Below, in pieces: positions 14,004 to 14,109 of a DNA stretch of 14,109 nucleotides; the stretch's first letter is position 1; each line of letters starts with the position of its first letter. This stretch comes from an uncultured Ignavibacteriota bacterium (lineage in GTDB: Bacteria; Bacteroidota; Ignavibacteria; Tepidaquicellales; Tepidaquicellaceae), in assembly GCA_937983305.1 (NCBI GenBank), contig CALKAJ010000034.1, positions 1 through 14,109 on the forward strand. Reading direction: 5' to 3'. Under the pieces are notes generated by a model. It saw only the letters and a list, made by a program, of their open reading frames with translations, did not search any database and was not told where the DNA came from. A program made the translations under genes and the position numbers.

Positions 14004-14109
14004 AGCCCTTCACTCTGATTCCCAAGCTCCAGCCCTTCACTCTGATTCCCAAGCTCCAGCCCTTCACTCTGATTCCCAAGCTCCAGCCCTTCACTCTGAT
14101 TCCCAAGCT
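14004..14109. repeat. 27-bp tandem array running off the right edge
   Basis: Units start at 14004, 14031, 14058 and 14085; the first three are complete and identical, the last has 25 of 27 bases. Each contains GATTCCCAAGCTCCAG, one arm and loop of the palindrome seen at 3734 and 10504, without the second arm. The array length is unknown because the window ends within it. Confidence 0.9.

Larger units (their letters stand above)
13794..14109. other. Repeat-rich region upstream of the two-component operon
   Basis: No gene is visible. The AT-rich left part (13794-13873) holds the candidate -7 element; the rest is almost wholly short repeats with a C-rich plus strand, unlike the AT-rich genes around it. 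Confidence 0.7.

Noticed and set aside
14004..14109. Possible CRISPR array
   Set aside because: The 27-bp units are directly adjacent with no variable spacers, and no cas gene is present.

Overview
The window looks like a chromosome segment from a member of the Ignavibacteria (Bacteroidota/Chlorobiota superphylum), probably from an environmental or metagenomic genome. The evidence is low G+C, secreted proteins ending in the type IX secretion (T9SS) sorting domain with the motif QNYPNPFNP, seven-bladed-propeller (SBBP) repeats, beta-helix/Fn3/dockerin architecture, Bacteroidota-style promoter elements (TAnnTTTG) and few strong Shine-Dalgarno sites. The taxonomic call is inference from protein style, not a database match. 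All convincing genes lie on the minus strand, so the window reads right to left; no RNA genes, insertion sequences or CRISPR array were seen.

Right end to 10736: a signalling operon of an unrecognised 155-residue cytosolic protein, a soluble histidine kinase with an N-terminal receiver domain, and, 3 bp later, an NtrC-type sigma-54 activator. It is preceded by a repeat-rich intergenic stretch (13794-14109) with short hairpin elements and a 27-bp tandem array running off the window edge.

10415 to 4002: a TrmB-like winged-helix regulator, followed by three secreted-protein genes: a 296-residue T9SS cargo protein, a 1115-residue beta-helix/Fn3/dockerin protein without a T9SS sorting domain, and a 278-residue beta-sandwich-like T9SS cargo protein. 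Between the regulator and the secreted genes are two tandem 28-bp units, each holding the palindrome GTTACC-N9-GGTAAC and lying just downstream of a TTGACA/TATAAT-like promoter. This looks like a repressor operator for the secreted cluster, and the adjacent TrmB-like protein is the obvious candidate to bind it.

3472 to 1: an orphan LytTR-type response regulator, a probable terminator, then a promoter region with two 14-bp direct repeats exactly 21 bp apart, the spacing expected for a LytTR DNA-binding dimer. Next come three small unrecognised reading frames, closely packed and partly overlapping, ending in an overlap with a large SBBP/Fn3/T9SS-sorted secreted protein cut by the left edge. The likely story is a LytTR-controlled operon of small proteins plus a surface propeller protein.

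Intergenic regions 3518-4001, 10416-10735 and 13794-14109 share mosaic repeats: a palindromic GATTCCTAAGCT element, an ATTCCGGC/GCCGGAAT element, an exactly repeated 45-bp AT-rich module and a 21-bp module. One copy of the ATTCCGGC element is split by a 29-bp insertion.
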